The translations under genes were made by a program, and so were the position numbers. Shown piece by piece: positions 33,171 through 33,239 of a stretch of DNA of 33,239 nt (position 1 is the first letter of the stretch; each line of letters starts with the position of its first letter). The notes under the pieces are model-generated. The model worked only from the letters and a program-made list of their open reading frames with translations. It made no database searches and was not told the DNA's origin. Source of the DNA: Nitrospirota bacterium (GTDB lineage Bacteria > Nitrospirota > Thermodesulfovibrionia > Thermodesulfovibrionales > JdFR-88); the NCBI GenBank assembly GCA_021825295.1, contig JAKAHV010000034.1, positions 1 to 33,239 on the forward strand, written 5' to 3'.

Positions 33171-33239
33171 TAGTCATAACCGGCGAGGGCTCCGACGATA
33201 ACAGGCCTAATTCCGCCGAAGGAACGTAAAAAAGCATAA

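Noticed and set aside
1..33239. CRISPR arrays, rRNA genes, tRNA genes, intact transposases or prophage genes.
   Set aside because: None were seen; the repeats found are palindromic spacers, a motif cluster and in-gene repeats without regular CRISPR spacing.

Overview
The window is a GC-rich, gene-dense stretch of a bacterial chromosome. It most likely comes from a Gram-negative anaerobe or facultative anaerobe: there are lipoprotein signal peptides, a complete RND tripartite pump with an outer-membrane component, several [4Fe-4S] and radical SAM proteins, and a CbbQ/NorQ-CbbO/NorD pair. The gene mix would fit Desulfobacterota or Nitrospirota. That placement is an inference from content only, since no rRNA or other marker gene is present.

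Layout. 1-420 has no gene and carries a large hairpin, palindromic spacer repeats and an AAACTTTACA motif cluster. 421-1728 (-) is UDP-glucose dehydrogenase. 1933-8151 (+) is a tight run: a fused B12/radical SAM-DUF2344 protein, RNase G/E, LarE of the three-cysteine type, and a GlcF-like Fe-S protein. It is followed by a separate transaldolase-like aldolase (8216-8884). 8919-10429 (-) pairs hisH with mtgA. 10430-10919 is a repeat-bearing spacer. 10920-15236 (+) is a MoxR-type AAA ATPase, its VWA partner (conserved N-terminus but no ATG/GTG/TTG start for it) and an RlmI-like rRNA methyltransferase. 15245-22973 (+) is one overlapping operon: response regulator, sensor kinase, TolC-like lipoprotein, membrane fusion protein and RND pump. 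It ends at a strong bidirectional hairpin facing a (-) operon of a zinc ribbon, a PEBP-family protein and a lipoprotein (22981-24213).

24599-27707 (+) holds a YkgJ-type cysteine-cluster protein. It then has a leader RNA with promoter, terminator and a competing antiterminator pairing, in front of a methyltransferase, a PhzF-family protein, a small ORF and a secreted rhodanese. 27960-30544 is the most interesting locus: a 20-residue Lys/Cys peptide just downstream of a PqqD-like/radical SAM/SPASM maturase (-). Divergent from it (+) are an 8-Cys 116-residue protein and a second radical SAM/SPASM enzyme. I read this as a candidate RiPP pathway resembling the 'geopeptide' type of locus.

30722-31222 is a small ribbon-helix-helix/partner pair (toxin-antitoxin-like). 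31223-31925 is a non-coding, AT-richer stretch with relic-like motifs. 31926-33170 encodes a lipoprotein of seven near-identical repeats, probably a seven-bladed beta-propeller.

Most starts were chosen from Shine-Dalgarno spacing and overlap with the neighbouring stop codon. All functions are assigned by motif recognition, without database searches.
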